Shown piece after piece: positions 10,982 to 22,835 of a stretch of 64,000 nucleotides of DNA. This stretch comes from Neovahlkampfia damariscottae (Eukaryota; Heterolobosea; Selenaionea; Neovahlkampfiida; Neovahlkampfiidae), in assembly GCA_016618085.1 (NCBI GenBank), contig JABLTG010000050.1, forward strand, positions 43,015 through 107,014, given 5' to 3'. The translations under genes and the position numbers were made by a program. The notes under the pieces are model-generated. The model was not told where the DNA came from, made no database searches, and saw nothing but the letters and a program-made list of their open reading frames with translations. Position 1 is the stretch's first letter. Every line of letters begins with the position of its first letter.

Positions 10982-11423
10982 TTATTTTTCTTCTTCAACA
11001 TCTTCCTTTAAAGTGTTCAACAAATAATTTTTCGCATGTTTTTTCAAATTTGAAAAGAATGTCGATGTTGACAATTTCTTATCAATGCTTCTAGTAAGTT
11101 CATTTAATTTATCATCAATTTGTTTTTCGTTTTCGAAAAATTTTACAAAAATTAGAAATAAACTCTCTGAAAATAAAATGAAAACAGTATAAAAAACTAT
11201 TTTAAATTCAACAAAGTATGACAAAGGAGATGGTCTTGAAATGGTTTCAAATCCATACAATAAAAAGTATAAAATCCAATAACTTATCCACTTTTGATGT
11301 TGTTTTTTATCTTCACTTTGTGTAACTTTTAATGTTTCAAAGATAGGATATATCAAACCAAGAGATAAACTAAGATTTAAATTGAAGTTCCACTTACCAA
11401 ACAACAGTTGAAATAAAGTACAT
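10982..11423 (-). CDS. TB2/DP1/HVA22 (REEP) ER-shaping protein
   Basis: Two exons (11398-11423, 10982-11369) give 137 aa. The hallmark GLIYPIFETLKV followed by KWISYWILYFLLYGFE is the conserved hairpin region of the TB2/DP1/HVA22 family (Yop1p, REEP5), which inserts into the ER membrane and stabilises tubule curvature. Later come two more hydrophobic stretches and a charged C-terminal helix (KQIDDKLNELTRSIDKK). The 28-nt intron removes a segment that would otherwise separate a short N-terminus from the family signature. The minus-strand CCAAT (11435-11439) lies 12-16 nt before the ATG. The 3' end is 18 bp from the convergent kinase stop. Confidence 0.9.
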
Positions 11424-11457
11424 TTGCGAAAATGATTGGACAAAAAAATTTATTCTT

Positions 11458-13804
11458 TTAAGGCATATATTTGGGATAAAGATTAATCAAAGAAGTGCAA
11501 ACACTTGTTATTTTTGGTGATTCCGTCATTAAAACCACAGGATCATCATCTTGTGGATGTAAAATATTCAAACCAATAACAACAGCTAAATTTGTTTCTG
11601 TCATTAAATTTTCTTTCGAATAATCTGTAATTGAAACCATCAAATCCATTAATAAATTTAACATAACTTGATTTACATGATTTAATTCAGAAATCAAATT
11701 TTTCAATTTTTCAATTTTTTCATCATCCTCTAAACCTAAAATTTCAAGAAATGAAGAATACAATTTAAAAGTCAGCATTGGAGTTGGCATTAATTTTAAG
11801 AATAATTTCAATAATGAAGTTGCAACAAATATGTTCATTAAATTCCAATCAATTTCTTCACCTTTATCAATTCTTAATCTACAAGATGCAATTGAATCAG
11901 TATCACCTGATATTCTAAATACACCTGGTGTTTGAATACCATTCTCTTTAACATATTGAATTAATTGTTTATAAATTTTTGGACAATCTTCTGTTTCATC
12001 TTCTCTTTTCATTATTTCTTCAATTTCAGTAGCAAATACTTTTTTTGTTAAATCATCATCTAAATCAAATGGATCATCATCTGTTACATAGGTTAATAAT
12101 TGTGAACCTGATAAAGAGAATGATGCTTTTTTACTTTTTGTTGAAACATCAGGTGAAGTAGAAGGTGATTCATTTGGTGTTAATGATCTATTTGCAGATC
12201 CTGATCTTTTATCTTTTCTACCAGATGCCATTTCTTTTAATAAAACTTTATACTCTTGTTTATTCTTCATTAATACTTTTGGTGTATTTTTATCTTTATT
12301 TTTAATTTCTAAATTAGCAGAATTTAAACCCATCATTAATATTTTTGATGATGAAATTTGATCATTTTTAATAGATAGATGTATAGCTGTATCTCCATTT
12401 TTATCTTGTACATCTAAATTTGCATCTAACATTGAAAGAAATGATAAAAAATGATCTAATTTTAGAATGACTGCATAATGAAGTGGTGTTCGTCCAGATA
12501 ATAAATCTGTTGAATCAAATATATTTTTTATAGTATTTGGTTTCTTATTTTGTAATTCTTGTAATTCTTGAAAATTTTCTGTTAATAAACAAAGATGAAC
12601 TATATTTTGTCCAAAATTATTCTTCAATGTTAAATTTGATCCTTGAACTAAATCTGTCAATGCTAAAGTTGATCTCATTAAAATACATAAAAATATAGGT
12701 GTATATCCATTATCATCTCTAATATTTGGATCTGCACCCATTTTTAATAAAAATTGTACTTTTTCAGGTCGATACATTGAAAATAAATGAAGTAAAGTTT
12801 GTCCTGTATTATTTTTTTGATTCTTAAATAATTAGTAAAAAAATTAATTCTTCACTTACAATATCAAATCCAAATAACAAAAAATCAGAAAGAATTACTT
12901 CATTTTTACAAAGTAAAAAAGGTGTAAATCCAGAATGTGATTTTGATGATCCACCACCTTCTTGTATAAAATAATAGGTTGATTCTCTATTATTACATAA
13001 AACTGATAAATGCATTGGTGAGTATCCACTTTAGAAATGTATTAAAAAAATTTTTTTTTTTTTACTCAGTGAATGTTCTCGAGTTGATATCGGCACCATA
13101 ATAAATCAAAGTTTTTATAAAAGGTACTAAATTTCTATAAGCAGCTTTTTAAAATGTTTTTAGATGATTTCTTTTTTTTGTTTACCAAAATGAAGTAAAG
13201 TTAAACCATCTGTTGTTGATAAATGTATAACATCTGGGTTCACTTCTAAAGCAATTTCTAAACCTGGTAAGTCTTCGTCATCAATTAAAAAAAAATGAGG
13301 ATCATCAGGTGTTTCTATGAATGGTTTTTTTTCATAATTTTCTTTTATTTTATCATAAAATGCTTCGTGACTGTACATTACCTCTGCTTCTTGACATTTC
13401 TTTTTTTTTCTGATTAATTCGTTTCCAGATGATAAATGGTTCAATGATTTTGTTGGTTCTGATTTTCTTTTGTTTGGTGATAGTGGATCATTTCCAGAAT
13501 TTCTAATACTTCCTGAACTTCTTTTTTTTTGCTCTTCAACGGAAAGTTTTTCAAAATTGGATATTAAAACATTAACGCTTTGATTTTTTGATAATGGTTT
13601 TTGAGAAGGTGAACCTGATTCATCAGAATTAGTAGATCCAAAATTTCTTAAAGTTTCGTCTTGAGGTTGTTCAACCGTCAGTTCAATTTCTGCTGCATTT
13701 GTTCGTGTTTCTATTGATATTTCTTCCAGTGACTCCATTCTTCTTGGGCCAACTCCTGGTTGTATCATCGTTTTACCTTTTGGGTTTTTACGAAAAAACG
13801 ACAT
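11458..13804 (-). CDS. Ankyrin-repeat RhoGAP
   Basis: Four exons (13186-13804, 13066-13144, 12860-13028, 11458-12822) give 743 aa. Residues 1-175 are low complexity, rich in Ser, Glu and Lys. About 180-460 contain ankyrin repeats (GLTLLHF, LIYYGADINSR, GYSPMHLSVL, GADPNIRDDNGYTPI, RTPLHYAV, NGDTAIHLSI). A Ser/Pro-rich linker precedes the RhoGAP domain (550-740), with the arginine finger in GVFRISG and the conserved VATSLLKLFLKLMPTP (family K..LR.LP.P). It should stimulate GTP hydrolysis by Rho/Rac/Cdc42-type GTPases. It lies near the LRR-RhoGEF gene at 15065-16848, and both read leftward. The three introns of 37-41 nt restore ankyrin consensus. Confidence 0.92.
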
Positions 13805-13882
13805 TGATACAAAACTAATTTAATTACCCAATCAGGCAAGTTGACCAATGATTTTATTTAAATAATAAAAAAAAAATAATTT

Positions 13883-14871
13883 TTATTTTTCATTTATAAA
13901 TCTTAATTTTTGATTTAACTCCTTTTCGTTGATTACATTTTCTTTAAATAGAATTTTTAATCTTGACATGTAATTCTTTTCATAAGTGGTAAATTCTTCT
14001 TTTTGAAAGTTGGACAATTTCTCTTCAAATATCTCAATTTCTCTTTTCATCTGTATAAAATAAGTTAACTTCTTTTTTTTCTTACCATCAACATTTCATT
14101 TTTGTATTCATTTTGAATTGTATTATAACAAGAAATATAGAATTGTTTTCCTTCTGTTTCAACATAAATTACACCATCAAATGAAATATATTCAGTTTCT
14201 TTTGAATTTGAACACAAAATCATTTCTTGTTTTATTTCTTCGGATGAAAAATCTTGAAAGCAATCTTCTGAGTCTGCATCTTCATAATCTTCTATTTCTA
14301 CATCTTCTCTGCTCTCATTTAAATCATCTTTTATGAAATTTTCAATACTAACATATTTTCCTTCTTCAGTTTTAACCTAAAAGTTGAAAAAGTTAATATT
14401 TTAATGTTATTAACAATTTTAAGTTTTTGTAGTTCAGTTAATGTTTCTAATGCCAGTATATCTTTTTCATCGTCATTTTCGTCACTTAAAGCATACTCAT
14501 CAGTTTCTACACCTGATTGTTGACTAATTTCACTAATACAACTGATACTTTGGGACTTTTTTACTATCAATAATTCTTCTTTTATTTGATCCACATCCAA
14601 TTTTTTTGATGCCTTCTTCAATGCCAACTGGTATTTATTGAACAACTGTTTTTCAGAAAAAATATTAATCAAAACAGCAATTTACTTCTATATATTCTGA
14701 ATAAGTGTCATTTTCATTTGGATTGGTCAAGGAAATATACAATTTAGAGGTTTCAGTTTGAAAAATGAAACAATCAGGACATTTTTGAACTAGCAATGTT
14801 TCATCATTGCAAGTTGTTTTGAAATACTTTTTGAATTTATTCAAGTTGCTCATAACTTCTTTTTCTTTCAT
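13883..14871 (-). CDS. Uncharacterised 291-aa acidic protein with coiled-coil end
   Basis: Four exons (14686-14871, 14415-14645, 14086-14376, 13883-14050) join without stops. I do not recognise the family. The N-terminal 60 residues contain a CPDC pair and FIFQTETSKLYISL. A related segment, VIYVETEGKQFYISC, recurs near residues 205-220, suggesting an internal duplication of a small beta unit. Between them are Lys-rich and very acidic stretches. The C-terminal 80 residues are Glu/Lys-rich and probably helical. No signal peptide or TM is visible. A second in-frame ATG six codons in (MSNLNKF) is an alternative start. Minus-strand CCAAT lies at 14911-14915. Confidence 0.65.
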
Positions 14872-15064
14872 CTTTTTTTTTATACCTCCTTTAAATTCCT
14901 GTTTTTGTTGATTGGTTCAGAGGTCTCAGTTTGATTGGTCGAATAATATTATTTTTCACATGCAACAAATTCAAAGAATGTTTCTGTATTGATAAATCTT
15001 TTCAAGTTTTTCAAATGTATTCAACACAAATCAAAAAAAAGGGAATGTCATTTTATGTCATTTT

Positions 15065-16848
15065 TTATTCATTTGATTTTAAATGGAATATTAAATCTAA
15101 AACTTTCTTCTTCCATTCAAATGATATTTTTGAATTTTCAAATTTCAATTCATAAAAATTATCAATACTCTTTAAAATCAATTGTGATTCATCATTTCCT
15201 AAATTCTCTGAATATAAATTACATTGTTTTAATTTAATCTTTTCTACATCATTATTTGATTTAATAATGATATATTCATCAAATAAATATAATTCAACTT
15301 TTTCTTTTCCTTTCATTGCAATACCTTCTAATATTAATTCATTTTCATTTGAAAGTGTCTATTGTAAGAAGAGATTAGATTATATTTATTTACGTCTGAA
15401 AATTCTAAAATTAATTCTCTTCCTAATGTTTTTCTATTTCCAATTTTTAAAGAATCTAAATAATTATATGATTTAATTTTTAATGTTTCATAAATTTCTA
15501 TTAATAAATTATAACTTTGATTTTCATTGGATAAATTATTAATTAATGAATCAAAGAAATTTAAATATTTTTTAATTGAATTTAAAGGTAATTCTAATAA
15601 ATCATATAAATCCCTTTTTGAATTTTGAATTGTCATCACATACCAATTTTTAAATTGAACATTATTTTTTAAATTAAATTTTAATTGTTGAATTGAAGAT
15701 GAATAAATGGATGCATAAGAAATATAAAAATTTAAAAAAATGATATTTCTTTTAAATTCTTCTAAAAATTCACGTAAATTTGAAAATTCAATTGAAAAGA
15801 AATTTTGAGTAAATTTAATAATATTAATTAAAGATTCATCAAAAATTAAATTAAATTCATCTTTGGAAAAATAATTTTTAATTTCTTTTTTTAAAGGAAA
15901 ATAAAAATAATTTAAAATAATTTCTAATTCATTTTTAAATAATAATTCATTTTCTAAAAATGAATTTAAAATTGAATCTGCATTTGATGAATATCTTATT
16001 TTTTCAATAAAATGTTGTGATTGTTTAATTTTATTTAATCTATTCTTTTTTTTATTTAATTTAAAATCTGGATTAAATTTTGTTTCAATTTCATTAAACT
16101 TTTCAATATTCTCTGGTATATTTCCATTAATTTCTAATTTTTTTAAATTTTTTAATTCTAAAATTGAATCTGGTATATCTTTTAATTGATTATTTGTTAT
16201 GTTTAATTCAACTAATTCATTCATAAATGATACTTCAAATGGTAAAATTTGAATTAAATTAAAACTTAAATTAATGATTTTTAAATTTTCTAATTCTAAA
16301 ATATCATATGGAAATTCGGATAAATTATTATGACTTAAATTTAAATTTTCTAATTCATTTAATTCATTAATTTCATATGGTATTTCTGATATTAAATTAT
16401 AACTTAAATTTAAAATTTTTAAATTTCTTAATTCATTTATAAAACTTGGACAGACGGAAATTAAATTTTTAGAAAAATTTAATTCTTTTAAATTTATACA
16501 TTCTGATATAATGTCAGGTATTCTTATCAATGATTTGTTTTGAAAATGTAATTCTTCGCATTCAAGGTCGGAATATATTTCTTTCAAAATTACTTTTTCT
16601 TTTTCAAATATTTTTCGTTGTTGATATCCTCTTAATGCTGCTTGTATAGGTACAAATATTTTTTGATTTTCTTTTAATCTTCGTTCTCTTTGTATTGTAT
16701 CATCTTTTAATAACTGAAATATTAATTTTTTTCTTGCTGTATCTTTAGCGCATGGTAATCCTCTCATGTACAATAATTTTTCTAAACTGTTTTTTGGAAG
16801 TGTGTCATATGGTGATTCAGACCAAGTGATAAACTCGTTCCTCTTCAT
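15065..16848 (-). CDS. IQ-motif / leucine-rich-repeat RhoGEF (DH-PH) protein
   Basis: Two exons (15394-16848, 15065-15358) encode 582 aa. The N-terminus has a SAP-like helical segment (LEKLLYMRGLPC) and a single IQ motif (IQAALRGYQQRK, about 68-79) for calmodulin-type binding. Residues 95-255 hold about seven leucine-rich repeats (NLKELNFSKNLI, NLKILNLSYNLISEIP and others). Residues 270-470 match a Dbl-homology domain (helical, with LLELPLNSIKKYLNFFDSLI as the conserved final helices). A PH domain crosses the intron (KVELYLFDEYIII, FEWKKKVLDLIF). It should catalyse GDP/GTP exchange on a Rho-family GTPase. LRR-DH-PH is a protist-type architecture. Confidence 0.87.
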
Positions 16849-17009
16849 ACTGATTTATCCCTCTTATTTTTTTCTGGTTTTTTATTGGTCTAAATTTCTA
16901 ACTGGTTTTTAAGGTGTTTTTGAACAACTTTATTTAAAGTTATTTAAACCTTCAGAAGAAGTTTGGATATTTTAAACAAAAAAAAAAAATTTTAAAAAAA
17001 AATAGAAAA

Positions 17010-19377
17010 TTAATTTGGTTTCTTAAATTTTGTGATATAATTTTCAATAACTGATCCCAAATATAGATAACCATCTTTTTCCCTAACTTCACTAACTCTT
17101 GTGAACACTTCACCTGAAACATCACGATAAATATGTTCAATTTGATCAGTTTTTTCATTGATTCCAATAATCATACCACCTTTACTTGCAAAGAATGGTA
17201 TGAGTTTTTCATTTAAAAATGAATTCAATTTCCAAACAACCATTGTAATTCTTGGCCAACCTTTGAGAAAATCAATTACTTTTGATCGTTGTGAAAAACA
17301 TCCAACCCATAAAATACCATCATCATTTGAAATTATATTATCTGGAACACATGGAATATTTTCTTGAATTGTTTCTTCCACTCCTTTTTTTGGACCTGAA
17401 ATGAATAATTTCTTGATTGTGTATCTATTTGTTTCAACAAAATACAAAGCAGTTTCATCTTTATTCAATGTTATACCATTTGGGAATGATAATTTATCAA
17501 CTAAAACATGTAATTTCTTATTTTTCAAATCATATTGAAATATTCTTCCTTCTTCTCCATTGTGTAAAAGAACATCTTGATAATTTCTTCTATGAAATAT
17601 TGAACTAGAATCTGAAAAGTATAATGAATTTTCTTTTTTGCTATAACGAATTGCATTCAAAAATGCCATTTGTGTGACTGATTCAAATGGTTTGACAAGT
17701 TTTGTTAAATTTTTAAAATCAAATTGCATTATTCCAAAGTATGCATCTGCTATGAAAAGTTTTTCTTCTTTTTCATTTGAAAAATATTCTAATCCTAAAG
17801 CTCTACCACATCTATGTTCATTTTTTGGAGTATTACATTCTTTCAAATCAACATTATTTTCAACTCCTGTTCTGAATAAAATATCATTTTGTGTATTTTG
17901 ATTGTCAAAATTAATTCTTCTCACTGTTCCATCTGATAAACTTGTGATAATATTTCCATTTTTATCAAAAACAATACTTTCTGGTCCATGAACACCTTTG
18001 AAATAAAATTTTTCTGATGATAAAATATGATGAATTGGAGCTGTTTGATTTTCAATTGAATTTGAATATTCTTGATGATAAGCTTTTGGTTGAATTCCAA
18101 CAGGTGTAAATAAGAAAATTAAATACATAATTCCAATAATTGCAATAATTGAATAATAGAAAATATTTCCAAATGTGAAGATTGTTTTTTTTTTTTTAGT
18201 TGCTGCTGATTGCCAAATATTTTCTTTTACTTTTGATTTTTCTCCAATTGTATTCTTTAAAGAACCAAGTGGTTCCATTTTTAATTCAATCACATCTTTT
18301 TCTTGAAGTAAATATCCATTTTCAATTCCAGAACAATTTGGTAATGTTCCTGTTCCAATAACTTCTCCTGGTAAAATGGTTTCACTTAAACAAGCAAATG
18401 ACACCTTTCAATAAATAAAATGAAAATAAATTACCATTTCTTCAATTTCAAATTGTCTATTCAATGTAGCTCCCGTTGCAACTTTTTTATCATTGATAAA
18501 AACTTCACCAACTAATTTATCAAAACCAAATTCATCAATTTCATCAGCTGTGACAACTACATTCCCAAAAGCATTTGCAAAATTTTTACATTTTGAAAAA
18601 CCGAAACCGCTAAAATTTTGATTAATTTTTTCAATAAAAACCTGTCAAATTCTGATAATTGAATATCTCTACATGAAAAATCATTGAATAAAACATAACC
18701 ACCAATTGCACTTCTAACTTCATCAACAGTGTTATTGTATAATTTCTTTGTAATTATGACACCAATTTCCAATTCATCTATTTCAAAAATTAATAAAAAT
18801 AAAGGTTGTTACAATCTAAACAATCTGTGTAAGTTGGCCAAGGAATTTCGTCGTCATTGGTATAAAGATTATGAGGATTTTCAAGAAAGTGAACAGGATG
18901 ATCATACCATGCCGCTTTTGGTTTAAAAAGTGGAAAATTTGTGAAAGTAAATAATTCATAAATAAAAATCAAAATATAAAAAGTTATGTCATAAAATTGA
19001 TAAAATAAACCTCTTGCAGCCTGTACCATATGTTTTTCCCATAAAGAAAAATCTCTTATTAATCTATTAATTTTAATATCAAAATAAAATTTTTGTTACG
19101 TTGGTTTTAAAGGAATTTCATTTTTTTCAGTTGAAGAAAATTTTTTCATTTTTGAATTTGTTGATTTAATTAAAGATTTTAAATCTTTTTTCATTTCTTC
19201 ATAATTTTGGAGGAATTTGATTAAAGAAAACTGAGATTGTTTCAAAAGGTCGTATTTTTGATATTTTTTGAGTTCATTCTTTCCAAGTTCTAAAATACGG
19301 TCAGAAAGTTTCACCCATTTGCCAAGTGTTTCGTCGTAACAGGAGACGTTATCGCCGTCAACAACTTTTACCTTCAT
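17010..19377 (-). CDS. Fumarylacetoacetate-hydrolase domain fused to APMAP/strictosidine-synthase-like domain
   Basis: Six exons (19100-19377, 18813-19063, 18642-18777, 18435-18609, 18405-18434 being intron, then 17010-18404) give 744 aa; the coding exons are therefore five. Residues 95-335 are a full FAH-type domain: LIRDFSLWEKHM, WYDHPVHFLENP, the metal-ligand region LDYELEIGVII, GYVLFNDFSCRD, and SETILPGEVIGTGT. A lysine-rich linker and one TM helix (about 361-380) follow. Residues 400-744 are a six-bladed propeller like APMAP/strictosidine synthase (GPESIVFDKNGNI, LSFPNGITLNKDE, VPDNI, WVG). FAH enzymes cleave or decarboxylate 2-oxo acids and APMAP-like proteins are lactonases or arylesterases. 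The fusion is unusual; the TM would place the two domains on opposite sides of a membrane. Confidence 0.85.
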
Positions 19378-19435
19378 TCAGAGTAAAAAAATTATCCAAT
19401 AAAAACTGAGGAAGTTTTCCCGAAACAAAAAAAAA

Positions 19436-20822
19436 TTAAAAAAATTTTAATACATCAATTCCAATCATTTTTCCAATTGCTACAGCATCTTTTTGATTTA
19501 AATAACAACCGAATTTTTTTACAAAAGCATTGGCACTTGATTGAACAGAAATGTAATCTTTGGTAATTAAACTTGAAAGAATGGACAAAGGATCAATTGA
19601 ACACCAAATTAATGATTTTTCTTCCAAATCATAATACTCTTTGGTCAAATGTAAAAATATTCCCATCATTTCATCAATGGAAAAAGTGAAGAAATCTTCT
19701 TTTGAATCATCTGATTTGCTTATGTTTTCTTTTCTCGTTTTTCTCATTTTTTTTGGTTCACTTGAAATATTTCTCTTTTTTTTATCAACATTTGAACAAA
19801 TATAAGCTGAAATTAAAATTTGTTTTTCTACAATAGATAATTCGTTGTATTTTAAAAATGGAAAAGATTCATCAATTTCACCAAAAGAAAGAATTTGATT
19901 TTTCGATAAAAGTGATTCAAAATCATCTTCTTTTTGTTCTAATTCATTAAATAATGAAATATAATCATTCAAATTTCTAGTAATCGATATCATTGATCCT
20001 ATCAATTTAATTACGGATTTTTTATATTTTGGTTGATTATATTTCGGAAAATAAAGATATATCAAGTTCATTATTTCAATTTGATTAAATTGTTTCAAAT
20101 ATACTGTCATTGGAAATTTCAATGACTTAAAATGAATCCAAGACACAAATGATATAAAAATTGAAATAACTTTTCCATTTGTTTTCAAAGATAAATCATA
20201 AAAAACATTGATTATATTTTCTGTTAAAGATGGAAATTCTTCTAAATTATCTAAAATCTATCAAAAAAATGATTAAACTATGTTAAAAATACTAAGGCCA
20301 ATCTAAAATGATTCATTTGTTTAAAAACATTAACGAATTGATAAACTGATAATGATTTTGGTATTTTTTTACACATTTGAAGGACAGCATCACTTTCAAT
20401 AAATTTTGGATTTTCTTGATTTTCCAAAATGTGATTTTTTATTTTTTGTATGAAAATCTCCATTATATAATTCAATAACCAATTCAATGTTTGGCATTCA
20501 CAACTATTTACTCTTATAACAATAATTATTGGATCATTGAGTTGTTGTTGATTTTTAATATAATCCAAACAATCTAAAGATAAACCTGAAAAAATAAAAA
20601 AATAAAAATTAGTACTTCTCATTGAATAGAATTTAATATTACCTTGTCTTTCCTGTTCCAATTTGACCAGTGAGAAAAAAGCATTCAAAAAGCCACTGAC
20701 GACACTAAAAAAGTTAAATTTTGAATCAATGTGGTCACCTCTTTTTGATATATTGTGGTCAGAAAATCAATTTCCTTTGATCTGTAAGGATATTTTTTCA
20801 GTAATTCTTCTTTTGTCTTCAT
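19436..20822 (-). CDS. ORC5: Origin recognition complex subunit 5
   Basis: Four exons (20739-20822, 20643-20704, 20293-20614, 19436-20257) give 429 aa, the normal ORC5 size. Visible are an N-terminal YPYRSKEIDFL, the Walker A GQIGTGKT (about 41-48), VNSCECQTLNWLL (ORC5 VNCvEC region) and the Walker B LALILDNLEEF. The C-terminal LSIVEKQILISAYIC and the following basic K/R cluster (KKMRKTRKE) are typical of ORC5. As part of ORC it marks replication origins and helps load MCM2-7 in the nucleus. The second intron must end at the AG at 20615-20616 (28 nt); the stronger-looking downstream AG breaks the frame. It shares a 51-bp promoter with the DTD gene. Confidence 0.87.
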
Positions 20823-20873
20823 AAAAACTGCAAAACAAAACCAAATTTAATTGGTCAGTCACTTTTCTTTAAC
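20823..20873. promoter_or_regulatory. Shared divergent promoter of ORC5 and DTD
   Basis: 51 bp between opposing ATGs, with a single ATTGG at 20850-20854 that would have to serve both directions (20 nt to the right ATG, 28 nt to the left ATG). Function is inferred from recurrence of the element. Confidence 0.5.
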
Positions 20874-21356
20874 ATGAGAGTAGTTCTACAACGAGTGAAT
20901 CATGCAAGTGTTACTGTTAATGAGAAAGTTATTTCAAAAATCGGAAAAGGATTATGTTGTTTAGTTGGAATAGTTGAAGATGATACAAAAGAAGATGCTG
21001 AATACATTTCAAGAAAAATTTTGAATTTGAGATTATGGGATGATCAAGACGGTAAAAGGTGGAGTAAGAATGTAATGGATATGAAATATGATGTTTTACT
21101 TGTGAGTCAATTCACACTATACGCTGTTTTAAAAGGAAACAAACCAGATTTCCACAAAGGTAGAATTAACATATAATTAAAATAAATAGCAATGAAACCA
21201 GAAACTTCACAAGAATTTTTCGATAAATTTGTCAAACAAATCAAATTAAAATATGAAAATGTTCAAACAGGAGAATTTGGTGCTTATATGGACGTGGATT
21301 TGCAAAATGATGGACCTATTACAATTATACTCGATTCAAAAAATAAAGAAAAATAA
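20874..21356 (+). CDS. DTD1: D-aminoacyl-tRNA deacylase
   Basis: Two exons (20874-21159, 21190-21356) encode 150 aa, the standard DTD length. DTD removes D-amino acids and mischarged glycine from tRNA, a proofreading role in translation. Diagnostic motifs are MRVVLQRV at the start, LLVSQFTLYA (the SQFTL active-site loop), and GEFGAYMDVDLQNDGPIT (the N-x-GP-(V/I)-T cross-subunit motif). The 30-nt intron is required: without it the protein stops just before the conserved C-terminal half. Confidence 0.95.
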
Positions 21357-21489
21357 GAGTCCATTTTTCTTTTTCCTCATCCAATCAAACTGGAAGCTTA
21401 TAAGCCAATAAAACTCTGTTTCACTGATCCAATTGAAAAACTCCGAAAACAGTTTTGAACAGCATAATTTAACGGCTAGTTCATCTAAA

Positions 21490-22835
21490 ATGAGTAATTT
21501 CAATTATAATTCAAGTTTTCAACCTCAACAAAATATGACACAAAGAAACGTGTCTCAACAATATCCCGTGCAAAAACAACAAAACGATTTTAAAATTTCA
21601 GAATGGCCTCAAACTCTCGCTTTTGATCCACTGTATGAAAAGTTTTCTCCTATCATGCCTTCATGGGTTTTGGCATTCACTGAAAAAAATTTTACGAAAA
21701 CATTGACTTTTGCACTTTTAGATGAAATTTTATTCATGATCAAAAAAAATACGAAAGAACATACTGAAGGAATTGATATTTATATCATGATGAGAACATT
21801 TCAACCTTCTCAAGCGACACCTTTGGTATTTTCTTGTTTCATATTTTAATTTTTTTTTTTTTCGCAGGTCAGAGTTACTCTGAATAAAAATGAGATAACT
21901 ATTCCTTTAGAACAATATAAAGTTTGATAATTTATTGATTTAATCAATTTTTAAAGCTTAAACATACCAAATATGTCATTCCTATTCCGATATCAAATTT
22001 TTGTTTGACACAAAATGTTCTTTCGGTGAGCTCGAGTGGTGTTTCAACAACAGTACAACCAGCAGTAAAAAACAATTTTTTTAAAAAATAGAATTTTTCA
22101 ATGGTGTTTGGAGTTTTTATCGGTTATAAAAAAGATGTTGCATCAGTAAAATCACAAATAAGAATAATACCTTTCCATGAATGTTTTGCGAATGGTAAAA
22201 CACTGGAAATTACATTTAACATATTAATAGTCACCAAAACTTTCAAAGATTCAGAAGTTGAAGAGTTGTTTTATCAAATTTCAACAAATTGTCCATTCAC
22301 ACAAACAAAGATTAAAATACCTGTTAGATCTATTGATTGTAAACATTTACAATGCTTTGACTTGGACAAGTAAGAAAAAAAAATATGTTAAAATTTTTAG
22401 TTATTTTGAGTTGAATCAAAAAACACATATTTGGAAATGTCCTTGTTGTTTAAATATCATTGGCATTGATAAATTAGTTATTGATGCATATTTTGTTCAA
22501 ATTTTAAGACAAGCACCAGAAGACGTTGATCATGTAAAAGTTTATTCAACTGGAAGTATACAATTCGCAAGAAAGAAAAATAAAAAAACAGAAATTATAG
22601 AAATATCAGATGATGAAGGTGAAGATGTAACTGAAGATGATATTAAAGAATGGTTAGAAATTTCTTTAGAAAAGAATATTCTACCAACAGAAGAAATGGT
22701 TAAAAAATTTTCGAGTGAACTTGAAACATCAGAAGAAAGAGTTAAAAAGTAAGATTTTTAAACTTTTAACAAAAAACTAGGTTAATAAACAGAATTTTAT
22801 TTTCAAAAAACATAAAAAAAGAATTACAATTTTAA
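21490..22835 (+). CDS. PIAS/SIZ-type SUMO E3 ligase (SP-RING)
   Basis: Six exons (21490-21825, 21868-21921, 21957-22064, 22092-22369, 22401-22748, 22781-22835) give 392 aa. Residues 40-215 resemble a PINIT domain (WPQTLAFDPLYEKFSPIMP, VRVTLNKNEI, MVFGVFIGYKKD). An SP-RING follows: CPFTQTKIKIPVRSIDCKH, LQCFDLDKYF, WKCPCC, VIDAYFVQIL, with the expected C..C-H..C..C spacing. Next comes an acidic EIIEISDDEGED stretch, a good SUMO-interacting motif. It should direct SUMO transfer from Ubc9 in the nucleus. The last small exon runs 12 nt into the convergent hslV coding region; if that intron is retained the protein ends at 22752. Confidence 0.87.

Noticed and set aside
18905-19010. Possible 96-nt intron in the FAH domain
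   Set aside because: The segment is open, a multiple of three, and its FPLFKPKAAWYDHP end fits long FAH-family proteins, so it was kept as coding.
20582-20642. Apparent one-base frameshift in ORC5 after the Walker A motif
   Set aside because: It disappears if the intron ends at the nearer AG (28-nt intron), which restores frame into SLDCLDYIKNQ.
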